64,000 bases of DNA from Rhodococcus sp. OK519 (GTDB taxonomy: Bacteria > Actinomycetota > Actinomycetes > Mycobacteriales > Mycobacteriaceae). The notes beneath the pieces are model-generated. The model saw only the letters and a program-made list of their open reading frames with translations, searched no databases and was not told the origin of the DNA. The stretch covers positions 124,001-188,000 of the forward strand of contig NZ_QAOW01000004.1 in NCBI RefSeq assembly GCF_003051005.1, in the 5' to 3' direction. Below, piece by piece: positions 21,882 to 30,350 of this stretch (within the stretch, counting starts at the first letter, position 1; every line of letters starts with the position of its first letter). A program made the position numbers and the translations under genes.

Positions 21882-23468
21882 GTGCCGGTGATCGTGACGC
21901 ATGGCAGTGCTCAGCACACGGACCACGCCCTGCACGTGGTCGACCCCGAGTTCACCGCACTCCCCCTCCGCGCCCTCGCCGACGCGGCGCTCTCGGTGGC
22001 GCGGGCGGCCGGCGCGGAACACGCAGACCTGCGGGTGCACCGCACCATCACGCAGTCCCTGCGCCTGCGTGACGGGCGCGTGCAGTCGGTGGAGGACGGT
22101 ACCGAGACCGGATTCGCGGTCCGGGTGATCGTGGACGGCACCTGGGGCTTCGCGTCGCACGCCCAGCTGACACCGGACACCGCGGCCGCGGTGGCGACGG
22201 AGGCGGTCCATGTGGCCCGCGCGCTGCGCACTCTCAACCGCGAACGCGTCGTGCTCGCACCCGAACCCGCCTACCCCGATGCGACGTGGGTCTCGGACTA
22301 TGTGACCGACCCGTTCACCGTCGCGACCGCAGACAAGGTGGCGCTGCTCGGCGACTGGTCACGGCGTCTGCTGGACGCCGACGGCGTCGACCATGCGACC
22401 GCGAACTGCCTGCAGGTCAAGGAGCAGACGTTCTACGCCGACCTGGCCGACTCGACGATCACGCAGCAGCGTGTGCGGTTGCATCCGGAACTCGAGGCCA
22501 CCTCGGTGGACGCCGCCGCCGGAACCTTCGAGACCATGCGTACCCTCGCCCCGCCGGTGGGGCGAGGCTGGGAATACCTGGCGGGGGCGAGCACAGCGAC
22601 GGGGAATGTCGCAGCTGCCGGCTGGGGGTGGGACGCCGAACTCGCCGAGATCCCGGGGTTGCTCGCGGAGAAGATCGCGGCCCCGAGCGTCGGCGCCGGT
22701 CCCACCGACCTGGTGATCGACCCCACCAACCTGTGGTTGACGATCCACGAATCCATCGGCCACGCCACCGAGTACGACCGGGCGATCGGCTACGAGGCCG
22801 CCTACGCCGGAACATCTTTCGCGACACCGGATCTGCTCGGCACGCTGCGGTACGGCACCCCACTGATGCACGTGACCGCCGACCGCACCGAACCGCACGG
22901 CCTGGCGAGCGTCGGGTACGACGACGACGCCGTCGCCGCTCAGCGGTGGGACCTGGTGCGCGACGGCACGCTCGTCGGATACCAACTGGACCGGGTGTTC
23001 GCGCCGAGACTCGGGCTCGACCGCTCCAACGGATGCTCGTACGCCGATTCCGCGCATCACGTGCCGATCCAGCGGATGGCGAACGTGTCGCTGCAGCCGG
23101 ACCCGGACACCGACACGAGCACCGCCGACCTGATCTCCCGCGTCGAGAACGGGATCTACGTCGTCGGCGACAAGAGCTGGTCGATCGACATGCAGCGCTA
23201 CAACTTCCAGTTCACCGGGCAGCGGTTCTTCCGGATCCGCGACGGCAGACTCGACGGTCAGGTCCGGGACGTCGCGTACCAGGCCACCACCACCGACTTC
23301 TGGGGGTCGATGGAGGCGGTCGGCGGACCGTCGACGTGGCGCCTCGGCGGCGCATTCAACTGCGGAAAGGCCCAGCCGGGGCAGGTCGCGGCGGTGAGCC
23401 ACGGCTGCCCGTCCGCGCTGTTCCGCGGCGTCAACGTGCTCAACACCCGGACGGAGGGCGGACGATGA
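21882..23468 (+). CDS. tldD: TldD-family metalloprotease subunit
   Basis: A 528-residue protein of the TldD/PmbA family. With its partner TldE it forms a metalloprotease that degrades unfolded or modified small peptides. TldD carries the metal site, and here the H-E-x-x-x-H motif is present as IHESIGHATEYD near residue 289. The N-terminal domain (about 30-180) shows the usual DGRVQSVEDG. The chosen GTG at 21882 is uncertain, since two more GTG codons follow within five codons. Its stop overlaps the next start by four bases, so the two proteins are made together. The neighbours give no sign of a dedicated RiPP precursor. Confidence 0.92.
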   Translation: MPVIVTHGSAQHTDHALHVVDPEFTALPLRALADAALSVARAAGAEHADLRVHRTITQSLRLRDGRVQSVEDGTETGFAVRVIVDGTWGFASHAQLTPDTAAAVATEAVHVARALRTLNRERVVLAPEPAYPDATWVSDYVTDPFTVATADKVALLGDWSRRLLDADGVDHATANCLQVKEQTFYADLADSTITQQRVRLHPELEATSVDAAAGTFETMRTLAPPVGRGWEYLAGASTATGNVAAAGWGWDAELAEIPGLLAEKIAAPSVGAGPTDLVIDPTNLWLTIHESIGHATEYDRAIGYEAAYAGTSFATPDLLGTLRYGTPLMHVTADRTEPHGLASVGYDDDAVAAQRWDLVRDGTLVGYQLDRVFAPRLGLDRSNGCSYADSAHHVPIQRMANVSLQPDPDTDTSTADLISRVENGIYVVGDKSWSIDMQRYNFQFTGQRFFRIRDGRLDGQVRDVAYQATTTDFWGSMEAVGGPSTWRLGGAFNCGKAQPGQVAAVSHGCPSALFRGVNVLNTRTEGGR

Positions 23469-24832
23469 TCCCCGCACAGGAACTCGTCGAGCGCGCCCTC
23501 GCACTGTCGACCGTGGACGAGGCGATGGTGCTCGTCACCGATGCAGGCGAGGCGTCGCTGCGGTGGGCCGGCAATTCGATGACCACCAACGGCGTCTCGA
23601 CGTCGCGGTCCTGGACAGTGCTGTCCGTCATCCGCTCCGCCGACGGTTCTGCCAGGGTCGGCGCGGTGACGTCGTCGACGGTGGACGCCGCCGCGATCGC
23701 CGACGTCGTGCGGGCCAGTGAGTCCGCCGCGCGGTCCGCGCAGCCTGCCGAGGACGCAATGGACCTGCCGACCGGCGACGGCGTCCATGACGCTGGATGG
23801 TCCGACGGCCCGGCGACCACCGGTGTCGAGGTGTTCGCCGGACTCGTGCCCGGTCTGGCCGTGGGCTTCGACGGCGCCGACCGGCTGTACGGCTTCGCGC
23901 ACCATCAGGTCCACTCCACGTGGCTCGGCACGTCGGCGGGCATCCGCCGCCGGTTCACGCAGCCCACCGGGTCGATCGAGATCAACGGCAAACGCGCCGA
24001 CGCCAGCGCCTGGGTGGGTTCGGCGAGCCTCGACTTCACCGACGTGTCGGTCCCGCGCCTGCTCGCCGACCTGGGTACCCGGCTGGACTGGTCCGCTCGC
24101 TCGGTCGCGCTGCCCGCCGGCCGCTACGAGACGGTCCTGCCGCCGTCGGCGGTGTCGGATCTGATGATTCCGCTGCTGTGGGCGATGGAGGGCCGCGGCG
24201 CGCAGGAAGGGCACACGGCGCTCTCCCGCAGCGGCGGCACCCGGGTGGGCGAACGGCTCACCGACATTCCGCTGACGCTGTACTCGGATCCGCACGCGGA
24301 CCGTCTGGCGTACGCGCCGTTCGTCGCGACCACCACCTCGACCGATACGGTCTCGGTGTTCGACAACGGGATGGATGCGGGACGCGTGGACTGGATCCGC
24401 GACGGTGCGATCAACGCACTCGCCTACCCCCGCGCCGCGGCGGCGGAGTTCGATGCGCCCGTTGCCGTTCCGGGAGACAACCTGCTGCTCACCGGCGGTT
24501 CGGCGGCCACGCTCGACGACATGGTGGCGGGCACCGAGCGGGGCCTGCTGCTCACGACGCTGTGGTACATCCGGGAGGTCGACCCCGCCACCGCGCTGCT
24601 CACCGGCCTCACCCGCGACGGGGTGTATCTGATCGAGGACGGCGTGGTCACCGCCGCGGTGAACAACTTCCGGTTCAACGAGAGCCCGTTGGATCTGTTG
24701 CGCCGTGTCACCGAGGTGGGCGCGACCGAGCCGACGCTACCTCGGGAATGGAAGGACTGGTTCACCCGGACGGCGATGCCGCCGATGCGGGTTCCGGACT
24801 TCCACATGTCCTCCGTCAGCCAGGCCCAGTGA
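23465..24832 (+). CDS. tldE: TldE/PmbA-family protease subunit
   Basis: A 455-residue partner of TldD. It has the same overall fold but no H-E-x-x-x-H metal site, as expected for TldE/PmbA, which supplies the non-catalytic half of the heterodimer. Visible family features are LRWAGNSMTTNGVS near residue 30, the glycine-rich RGAQEGHTALSRSGGTRVGE near 250, and NNFRFNESPLDLL close to the C-terminus. The ATG overlaps the tldD stop in an ATGA arrangement. It is followed eight bases later by the YchJ-like gene, so the three may share a transcript. Confidence 0.92.
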   Translation: MIPAQELVERALALSTVDEAMVLVTDAGEASLRWAGNSMTTNGVSTSRSWTVLSVIRSADGSARVGAVTSSTVDAAAIADVVRASESAARSAQPAEDAMDLPTGDGVHDAGWSDGPATTGVEVFAGLVPGLAVGFDGADRLYGFAHHQVHSTWLGTSAGIRRRFTQPTGSIEINGKRADASAWVGSASLDFTDVSVPRLLADLGTRLDWSARSVALPAGRYETVLPPSAVSDLMIPLLWAMEGRGAQEGHTALSRSGGTRVGERLTDIPLTLYSDPHADRLAYAPFVATTTSTDTVSVFDNGMDAGRVDWIRDGAINALAYPRAAAAEFDAPVAVPGDNLLLTGGSAATLDDMVAGTERGLLLTTLWYIREVDPATALLTGLTRDGVYLIEDGVVTAAVNNFRFNESPLDLLRRVTEVGATEPTLPREWKDWFTRTAMPPMRVPDFHMSSVSQAQ

Positions 24833-24840
24833 GGAATCCG

Positions 24841-25233
24841 ATGGCCACGATCTCGAACGACGACCGCTGTCCCTGCCTGTCCGGCGAGCAGTACGGCCAG
24901 TGCTGCGGACGCTTCCACCGCGGCGACGCGGACGCGCCCACCGCCGAACAGTTGATGCGCTCGCGCTACGCCGCGTTCGCGGCCGGCGACGAGGACTATC
25001 TGCTGCGCACGTGGCATCCGACCACCCGGCCCGCCGGGTTGGACCTCGACCCGGAGCAGGTGTGGCGCCGCCTCGACGTGCTGGCGACGTCGGGCGGCGG
25101 CCTGCTCGACACCACCGGCACCGTCGAGTTCGTCGCCCACTACGTCGACCACGGCGAGCGTGGATCGATGCGCGAACACAGCACCTTCGTCCGCGAGGAC
25201 GGAAGATGGCTGTACGTCGAGGCCGTGCAGTAG
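24841..25233 (+). CDS. YchJ-like SEC-C motif protein
   Basis: A 130-residue protein of the YchJ/UPF0225 family. The N-terminus has the SEC-C-type zinc motif C-P-C-x(8)-C-C (DRCPCLSGEQYGQCCGRF, residues 8-25); the rest (about 35-128, LMRSRYAAFAAGDEDYLL to GRWLYVEAV) is an NTF2-like domain. The family has no established activity; the zinc motif suggests contact with protein or nucleic acid. GAGGA lies eight bases before the ATG. The tldE stop is eight bases upstream and an LLM oxidoreductase starts 27 bases downstream. Confidence 0.88.
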   Translation: MATISNDDRCPCLSGEQYGQCCGRFHRGDADAPTAEQLMRSRYAAFAAGDEDYLLRTWHPTTRPAGLDLDPEQVWRRLDVLATSGGGLLDTTGTVEFVAHYVDHGERGSMREHSTFVREDGRWLYVEAVQ

Positions 25234-25260
25234 AACAACTCTCGAGAAGAGGACCCCACC

Positions 25261-26247
25261 ATGCGTTTCGGATACTTCGTGCCCCAGGGATGGCGACTGG
25301 ACCTGGTGGGAATCGATCCTGCCGATCAGTGGCGTGTGATGCGCGACCTCGCGGTGCGCGCCGACAACGGCCCGTGGGATTCGATCTGGGTCTACGACCA
25401 CTTCCACACCGTTCCCGAACCCACCGACGAGGCGACCCACGAGGCGTGGTCGCTGATGTCGGCGTTCGCGGCGGTCACCGACCGGGTACGCCTGGGCCAG
25501 ATGTGCACCGCGATGAGCTACCGCAACCCCGCCTACCTGGCGAAGGTCGCCGCCACCACCGATCTCATTTCGGGCGGCCGCGTCGAGATGGGCATCGGCG
25601 GCGGCTGGTACGAACAGGAGTGGCGCGCGTACGGATACGGGTTCCCGTCGGCCGGTGAGCGACTCGGCCGCCTCGACGAGGGCGTCCAGATCTTCAAGCA
25701 GGCCTGGACCACCGGCAGTGCCACCCTCGACGGAAAGCACTACCAGGTCGACGGCGCGATCGTGCGCCCGTTGCCGCTGCAGGACGGCGGCATCCCGCTG
25801 TGGATCGCCGGCGGCGGCGAGAAGGTGACGCTCAAGATCGCCGCCAAGTACGCGCAGTACACCAATTTCGACGGCACCCCGGAGGTGTTCGCGCACAAGT
25901 CCGAGGTCCTGCGTCGGCATTGTGCGGCGGTGGGCACCGACTTCGATGCCATCACCCGCTCCGCCAACTACAACGTCGCGATCGGCCGCACCGAGGCCGA
26001 GGTCCAGGACCGGCTCCGCGCCCTGCACGCTCGCCTCGAACCGATCGTCGGCGCCGAGAAGGCCGAGGCGTCACTGAACGCGTTCCGCGGACTGCCCGCC
26101 GTCGGTACTCCGGAACAGATCGTCGAGAACCTGTCGGCGTTGAAGAAGCAGGGCCTCGAGTACGCGATCTTCTACGTGCCGGAGGCGGCGTACGACACGT
26201 CCGGTCTCGAGTTGCTCGAGACAGAGGTCCTGCCACACCTGAGGTGA
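25261..26247 (+). CDS. LLM-class (luciferase-like) oxidoreductase, probably F420-dependent
   Basis: A 328-residue TIM-barrel protein of the bacterial luciferase-like family. The N-terminus MRFGYFVPQGW, the segment WVYDHFHTV, TDRVRLGQM, ISGGRVEMGIGGGWYEQEW and the late SAGERLGRLDE are typical of the F420-using branch in actinobacteria. Cofactor choice (F420 or FMN) cannot be proven from sequence alone. The C-terminal VGTPEQIVENL is the usual family ending. AGAGGA precedes the ATG. It follows the tldD-tldE-ychJ-like run, so co-transcription is possible. The substrate is unknown. Confidence 0.88.
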   Translation: MRFGYFVPQGWRLDLVGIDPADQWRVMRDLAVRADNGPWDSIWVYDHFHTVPEPTDEATHEAWSLMSAFAAVTDRVRLGQMCTAMSYRNPAYLAKVAATTDLISGGRVEMGIGGGWYEQEWRAYGYGFPSAGERLGRLDEGVQIFKQAWTTGSATLDGKHYQVDGAIVRPLPLQDGGIPLWIAGGGEKVTLKIAAKYAQYTNFDGTPEVFAHKSEVLRRHCAAVGTDFDAITRSANYNVAIGRTEAEVQDRLRALHARLEPIVGAEKAEASLNAFRGLPAVGTPEQIVENLSALKKQGLEYAIFYVPEAAYDTSGLELLETEVLPHLR

Positions 26248-26278
26248 GCGAGTAGCGTCCACAGCAGAGGAGCCTGCT

Positions 26279-27712
26279 GTGGTGTGGTTCGACGCGGACG
26301 GTTACTGGCTGTCGCGGCTGCTCTTCAAGGAGGGGCTCGCCGCTATCTATCTGGCTGCGTTCCTGGTGGCGGTCAATCAGTTCAGACCTCTCATCGGGGA
26401 CGGCGGGATGCTCCCGGCCCGGCGCTACCTCGCGGGCAGCCCCTGGCAGCGGTCACCGAGCGTCTTCCACGTGCACTACTCCGACCGCTTCTTCGCGGTC
26501 GTCGCGTGGTGTGGGGTGGCGCTGTCGGGTCTCGCGCTGTTCGGCCTGGTGGACCGGCTTCCGCTGCCCCTGGCGATGCTGGGCTGGCTGCTGCTGTGGG
26601 GGCTGTACCTGTCGATCGTCAACGTCGGGCAACTCTGGTACAGCTTCGGGTGGGAGTCGCTGCTGCTCGAGGTGGGCCTGCTGGCGGTGTTCGCCGGGAA
26701 CTGGGACACCGCCCCTCCCCTGCTGACGCTGCTGCTGCTCCGGTGGCTGCTGTTCCGGCTCGAGTTCGGTGCGGGTCTGATCAAGATCCGTGGGGATCCG
26801 TGCTGGCGGGATCTGACCTGCCTGAACTACCACCACGAGACCCAGCCGATGCCGGGCCCGCTCAGCTGGTACTTCCATCACCTGCCGCGGCCGTTGCACA
26901 AGGTCGAGGTGGCCGGCAACCACTTCACGCAGCTGATCGTGCCGTTCTTCCTGTTCGCGCCGCAGCCGGTGGCGGGCGGCGCGGCCGGGATCATGGTGCT
27001 CACGCAGCTGTGGTTGGTGGCGAGCGGCAACTTCGCGTGGCTCAACTGGCTCGCGATCGTCCTGGGCCTGTCGGTGCTGCCCGACGCGTTCTGGGTGTTC
27101 GTACTGCCGGTGTCGTCGCCGTCCGGTGTCGGGTCGGCGCCGCCGTGGTTCGTGATTCTCGTCGTGGCCGTCACGGTCGCCGTCGTCGCGCTCAGCTACC
27201 GCCCGGCGCGGAACATGTTCTCGAGTCACCAGATGATGAACGCGTCGTTCGATCCGTGGCACCTGGTCAACACCTACGGCGCATTCGGCCACATCACGAA
27301 GATTCGGCGCGAGATCGTGGTCGAGGGCTGCTCGGACGCGCACCCCGGCCCGGACAGCGAGTGGCTGGCGTACGAGTTCAGGGGCAAACCGGGCGACCTG
27401 CGGCGGCGTCCGCGCCAGTTCGCGCCCTACCACCTGCGGCTGGACTGGCTGATGTGGTTCGCCGCGATCTCCCCCGGCTACGCCGCCTCCTGGTTCGGAG
27501 CCTTCGTCACCCGACTGCTCGAGGGCGACCGCGCGACTCTGAAACTGTTGCACCACAACCCGTTTCCGAATGCTCCCCCGGCGGCGATCCGGGCGCGGAC
27601 GTTCCGCTACCGCTTCACGACCCCTGCCGAACGCCGCGAGACCGGCGCCTGGTGGTTCCGGAGCCTCGAGGGCGAGTTCTGCCCGCCGGTGTCGCGGCGT
27701 AGCGCGCATTGA
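26279..27712 (+). CDS. lipase maturation factor (LMF1)-family membrane protein
   Basis: A 477-residue polytopic membrane protein related to vertebrate LMF1, an ER protein needed for lipase folding. Motifs shared with that family include VGQLWYSFGWESLLLEVGLL, GAGLIKIRGDPCWRDLTCL, NYHHETQPMPGPLSWYFHH and the late HMVNTYGAFG-like stretch LVNTYGAFGHITKIRREI. About eight hydrophobic segments lie before residue 310; the C-terminal part is soluble. The start is GTG at 26279 with AGAGGAG upstream at good spacing. The bacterial role is unknown; assistance to exported lipases is only an analogy. No lipase gene is adjacent. Confidence 0.87.
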   Translation: MVWFDADGYWLSRLLFKEGLAAIYLAAFLVAVNQFRPLIGDGGMLPARRYLAGSPWQRSPSVFHVHYSDRFFAVVAWCGVALSGLALFGLVDRLPLPLAMLGWLLLWGLYLSIVNVGQLWYSFGWESLLLEVGLLAVFAGNWDTAPPLLTLLLLRWLLFRLEFGAGLIKIRGDPCWRDLTCLNYHHETQPMPGPLSWYFHHLPRPLHKVEVAGNHFTQLIVPFFLFAPQPVAGGAAGIMVLTQLWLVASGNFAWLNWLAIVLGLSVLPDAFWVFVLPVSSPSGVGSAPPWFVILVVAVTVAVVALSYRPARNMFSSHQMMNASFDPWHLVNTYGAFGHITKIRREIVVEGCSDAHPGPDSEWLAYEFRGKPGDLRRRPRQFAPYHLRLDWLMWFAAISPGYAASWFGAFVTRLLEGDRATLKLLHHNPFPNAPPAAIRARTFRYRFTTPAERRETGAWWFRSLEGEFCPPVSRRSAH

Positions 27713-27902
27713 GGAGCGGTTCACCGGCCGCCCGGAGCCCAACTCACGCTAATGACAGTTAGCGCCGTCATCGAATCGCGCAGTGCCGGGTGGATGTTTC
27801 CGGGCGGCAACACGTGGATCGGCGTGACCGGGCCGGATTCGCAGGGACGATTTCCCAACCTCCGTCCGCGTCGGTAGCCCTAGGAGATGCATGGCACGGT
27901 TT

Positions 27903-27918
27903 TGTCACTGTGACAGTG
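27903..27918. promoter_or_regulatory. overlapping palindromes upstream of the recombinase
   Basis: TGTCACTGTGACAGTG contains two interlocked perfect palindromes, TGTCACTGTGACA and CACTGTGACAGTG. It lies 84 bases upstream of the recombinase start and looks like an operator. The remaining intergenic sequence from 27713 shows nothing else that I can name. Confidence 0.5.
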
Positions 27919-28001
27919 CGACGGTCCGGGGATCGGGCGTCCAGACCTGTCGGTATCGCTCGGTAGGCTTCATCCCGTCGGATGACGAAAGGACCACGGG
28001 T

Positions 28002-29204
28002 GTGAGCGAGCATGGCGACATCGTCGTGTCCGCACCCGCACTGCCCGCCGTTCCGGATCGTTCGACGCTTCGGACGATCCCCGAGATGGAACCTGCCGCC
28101 CCGGTACTGACGGCGTCGGCGGAGGCGCGGATCATGGCGGCACTCGAGCAACGGCACGCGCCGTCGACGGTCCGGAACTACCGGGGCGACTGGGACAAGT
28201 TCCGCGCCTGGTGCGCCGAGCGGGGACACGTGCCGATGCCGGCGCACCCGCACACCGTCGCCGACTACCTCACCGAGCACGCCGACCGGCGCACCGATAC
28301 CGGGGACCGTGTCTACGCGACGAACACCCTTACCCGCTGGGTGGCGTCGATCAACTACTGGCACCGCGCCTGTTCGCGCCCGGCCCCCGGCGGCACCCAG
28401 ATCGTCAAGGACACGTTGGCCGGCATCCGCCGGACGTACGCCGCATCCGGGGAGCGCCCCACCAAACGGGTCGCGCCCCTCCTCGGAGACGAAATCAGCT
28501 ACATCCTCGCCACCATGCGCGAGAATGCCGACACCTGGCAGGGCCGGCTGCGTGAACGCCGCGATTCGGCGGTCATCCTGCTCGGATTCCTGGGGGCGTT
28601 CCGGCGCTCCGAGCTGTCCGGTCTGCAACTGCGGGACATCACCCTGCACTCGGAGGACGGACTCCACATCCTGGTACGGAGATCGAAGACCGACCAGATC
28701 GGCGACGGCATGGTCAAGGCCACGCCGTTCGCTGTCGGTCACCGCGCCTGCCCACCGTGCGTGTACCGGCGCTGGCTCGACGTCCTCCTCGCCCACCATC
28801 GGGGCGGCCGTTCTGCTATCGCCCAGCTACTCGATAGCCCCGGAGCATTCCGTACCCACGTCTGCCATGTCCCCTACCCCGATCTCGATCCCGGCGTGGC
28901 GGCCTCACCGGTGTTCCGGCCGTTGCGCGTGAACGGGAACATCGGTGACAGCGCCCTCACCGGGCAGGGCATCCACGGGGTGATCCGCCGCGCCGCCACC
29001 GATGCCGGCCTGACGCCCGCCAAGATCGCGAAACTCGGCGGGCACTCCCTGCGCGCCGGGTTCGTCACGCAGGCGTTCCGGAACGGAGCGCAGGCTCACG
29101 AAGTCATGCGGCAGACCGGGCACAAGAATCCCGCCACCCTGGAAATCTATGCGCGCGAACACAATCCGCTCACGGGGAACGCGGTCGCCGGTTTCGACCT
29201 GTAG
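28002..29204 (+). CDS. tyrosine-type site-specific recombinase
   Basis: A 400-residue integrase-like enzyme. The N-terminal SAM-like DNA-binding domain lies at about 60-160 (RHAPSTVRNYRGDWDKFRAW). The catalytic domain has the first Arg in GAFRRSELSGL (about 200), H-x-x-R in GGHSLRAGF (His348, Arg351), the GH of RQTGHKN and the nucleophile Tyr383 in LEIYAR, so it should be active. GTG at 28002 was chosen, with GAAAGGA nine bases upstream; the frame is open 37 codons further, but that part is cysteine-rich and overlaps the operator-like repeat. It is alone: no excisionase, phage gene, tRNA or att repeat is visible, so it may be a solitary chromosomal recombinase or the relic of an element. Confidence 0.88.
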   Translation: MSEHGDIVVSAPALPAVPDRSTLRTIPEMEPAAPVLTASAEARIMAALEQRHAPSTVRNYRGDWDKFRAWCAERGHVPMPAHPHTVADYLTEHADRRTDTGDRVYATNTLTRWVASINYWHRACSRPAPGGTQIVKDTLAGIRRTYAASGERPTKRVAPLLGDEISYILATMRENADTWQGRLRERRDSAVILLGFLGAFRRSELSGLQLRDITLHSEDGLHILVRRSKTDQIGDGMVKATPFAVGHRACPPCVYRRWLDVLLAHHRGGRSAIAQLLDSPGAFRTHVCHVPYPDLDPGVAASPVFRPLRVNGNIGDSALTGQGIHGVIRRAATDAGLTPAKIAKLGGHSLRAGFVTQAFRNGAQAHEVMRQTGHKNPATLEIYAREHNPLTGNAVAGFDL

Positions 29205-29206
29205 CG

Positions 29207-29227
29207 CTCGGGCCCAGACTTCCCGAG
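29207..29227. terminator. weak hairpin between convergent genes
   Basis: CTCGGG and CCCGAG arms around a 9-base loop, three bases after the recombinase stop. It is short, so termination is a guess. Confidence 0.35.
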
Positions 29228-29243
29228 TGGGCACCCGGCAACG

Positions 29244-29657
29244 TCAGTCGAGGATCGCCGTCGCCTCGATCTCGACGAGGACGTCCGGTTCGAACAGGTA
29301 GTCCACGCCGATGAGCGAGGCGGGCGGCATGGGCGACGGCAATCCGATCTCCGCGGCGACCCGTTCGACACCGGCCATGAGTTCGGAGATCTTCTCGGGC
29401 CGCCAGTCGGTGACGTAGAAGGTCAGTCGCAGGACGTCGTTGAACGTCGCGCCGGCGCCGCCGAGCCCGGCTCCCGTGTTGCGCAGCGCCTGGACAACTT
29501 GCCGGGCCAGATCATCCGGGGCCACGGGAGTGCCGTCCGCGAGGCGAGCGATCTGCCCTGCGACGTGCACGTGCCGGGTACCTGTGCCGATCGCGACGTG
29601 GTGGTACGGGGTGGGTCCGGTCATGCCTGCAGGGGTGGTGAGATACCGAACGGTCAT
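29244..29657 (-). CDS. RidA-family protein
   Basis: A 137-residue protein of the RidA/YjgF family, enamine/imine deaminases or related ligand-binding proteins. It shows HVHVAGQIARLADG near residue 30, ALRNTGAGLGGAGATFNDVLRLTFYVTD in the middle and the C-terminal VDYLFEPDVLVEIEATAIL. The catalytic Arg of true RidA (in the R-x-C/Y-V-E region) is replaced here by a phenylalanine-glutamate segment, so deaminase activity is uncertain. The start at 29657 has GAGGAG at good spacing; an ATG five codons upstream lacks one. It is divergent from an HxlR-type regulator across 81 bases, which suggests that the regulator controls it. Confidence 0.87.
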   Translation of the reverse strand: MTVRYLTTPAGMTGPTPYHHVAIGTGTRHVHVAGQIARLADGTPVAPDDLARQVVQALRNTGAGLGGAGATFNDVLRLTFYVTDWRPEKISELMAGVERVAAEIGLPSPMPPASLIGVDYLFEPDVLVEIEATAILD

Positions 29658-29686
29658 GAGTGCTCCTCGCACATCGATTCAATGGG

Positions 29687-29701
29687 GTATCTCAGTGATA
29701 C
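29687..29701. promoter_or_regulatory. palindrome between ridA-like and hxlR-like genes
   Basis: GTATC-TCAGT-GATAC, perfect 5-base arms, central in the 81-base gap between the divergent genes. It is a plausible binding site for the HxlR-type regulator. Confidence 0.55.
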
Positions 29702-29738
29702 TTGGTAACCGAAGGACACTTCAACGAGACTAGGTAGC

Positions 29739-30116
29739 GTGCGCGATACCACCGACATCGCTTCCGGCGACTTGACCGTCACTCCTCCGCATCGTGAACT
29801 TCTCGATCAGGTTCTCGACAAGTGGTCCTTGGCGGTGCTCAACGAACTGTGCGACCACCCGAGCCGCTTCAACGAACTACGCCGCGCGATTCCCGCCGTC
29901 ACGCAGAAATCGCTGACCGCGACACTGCGCCGCCTCGAACGCAACGGGATCATCGCCCGTGAAGTACTCGACGCCCGACCCATCGCCGTCGAGTACCGGA
30001 TCACCCCCCTGGGCAAGACGTTGCGGCACCCCGTCGACGTCCTCCTGGCCTGGGCCGATGCCCACATGCCGGCGATCGAGGATGCCCGCACCCGATTCGA
30101 CAGCGAAGGTGACTGA
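29739..30116 (+). CDS. HxlR-family transcriptional regulator
   Basis: A 125-residue winged-helix protein. Family features are the segment VLDKWSLAVLNELCDHPSRFNELRRAIPAVTQKSLTATLRRLERNGII, the winged-helix core without the usual N-terminal cysteine, and EYRITPLGKTL. It lacks the redox Cys seen in some HxlR/QorR members, so it probably senses a ligand. The start is GTG at 29739, and its promoter region contains a GTATC/GATAC palindrome. It probably controls itself and the divergent RidA-like gene. The following 234 bases up to 30350 hold no gene I can support; they contain a GATACTTC direct repeat near 30287. Confidence 0.87.
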   Translation: MRDTTDIASGDLTVTPPHRELLDQVLDKWSLAVLNELCDHPSRFNELRRAIPAVTQKSLTATLRRLERNGIIAREVLDARPIAVEYRITPLGKTLRHPVDVLLAWADAHMPAIEDARTRFDSEGD

Positions 30117-30350
30117 ACCGACGGTTTCCGCCGAACTACAGGGTCGTCGACCCGAAGATCATGCCGAGCGGAACCAGGATCGCGGCGGCAGCAATGGCCA
30201 GTGGGTTTCCGGCGAGCATGCCGTCGCGCAGCCGATTCCCGACCTGAGCTGCAATGGCGCTCGATCCTATGATGTGCCTTTCCCTAGATACTTCAGATAC
30301 TTCGGGTATGTCGCTGAACACCCTGTGAATCGGTTCGTCTCCCAGCCGCG

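Noticed and set aside
27713-29243. Integrated element around the tyrosine recombinase
   Set aside because: No tRNA, att repeat, phage or plasmid gene was seen on either side, so the recombinase is listed alone.
30136-30219. 27-codon hydrophobic frame on the minus strand between the HxlR-type and PPOX-like genes
   Set aside because: It ends in a membrane-like segment (NPLAIAAAAILVPLG), but there is no ribosome site and no recognisable homologue, so it is not listed as a gene.
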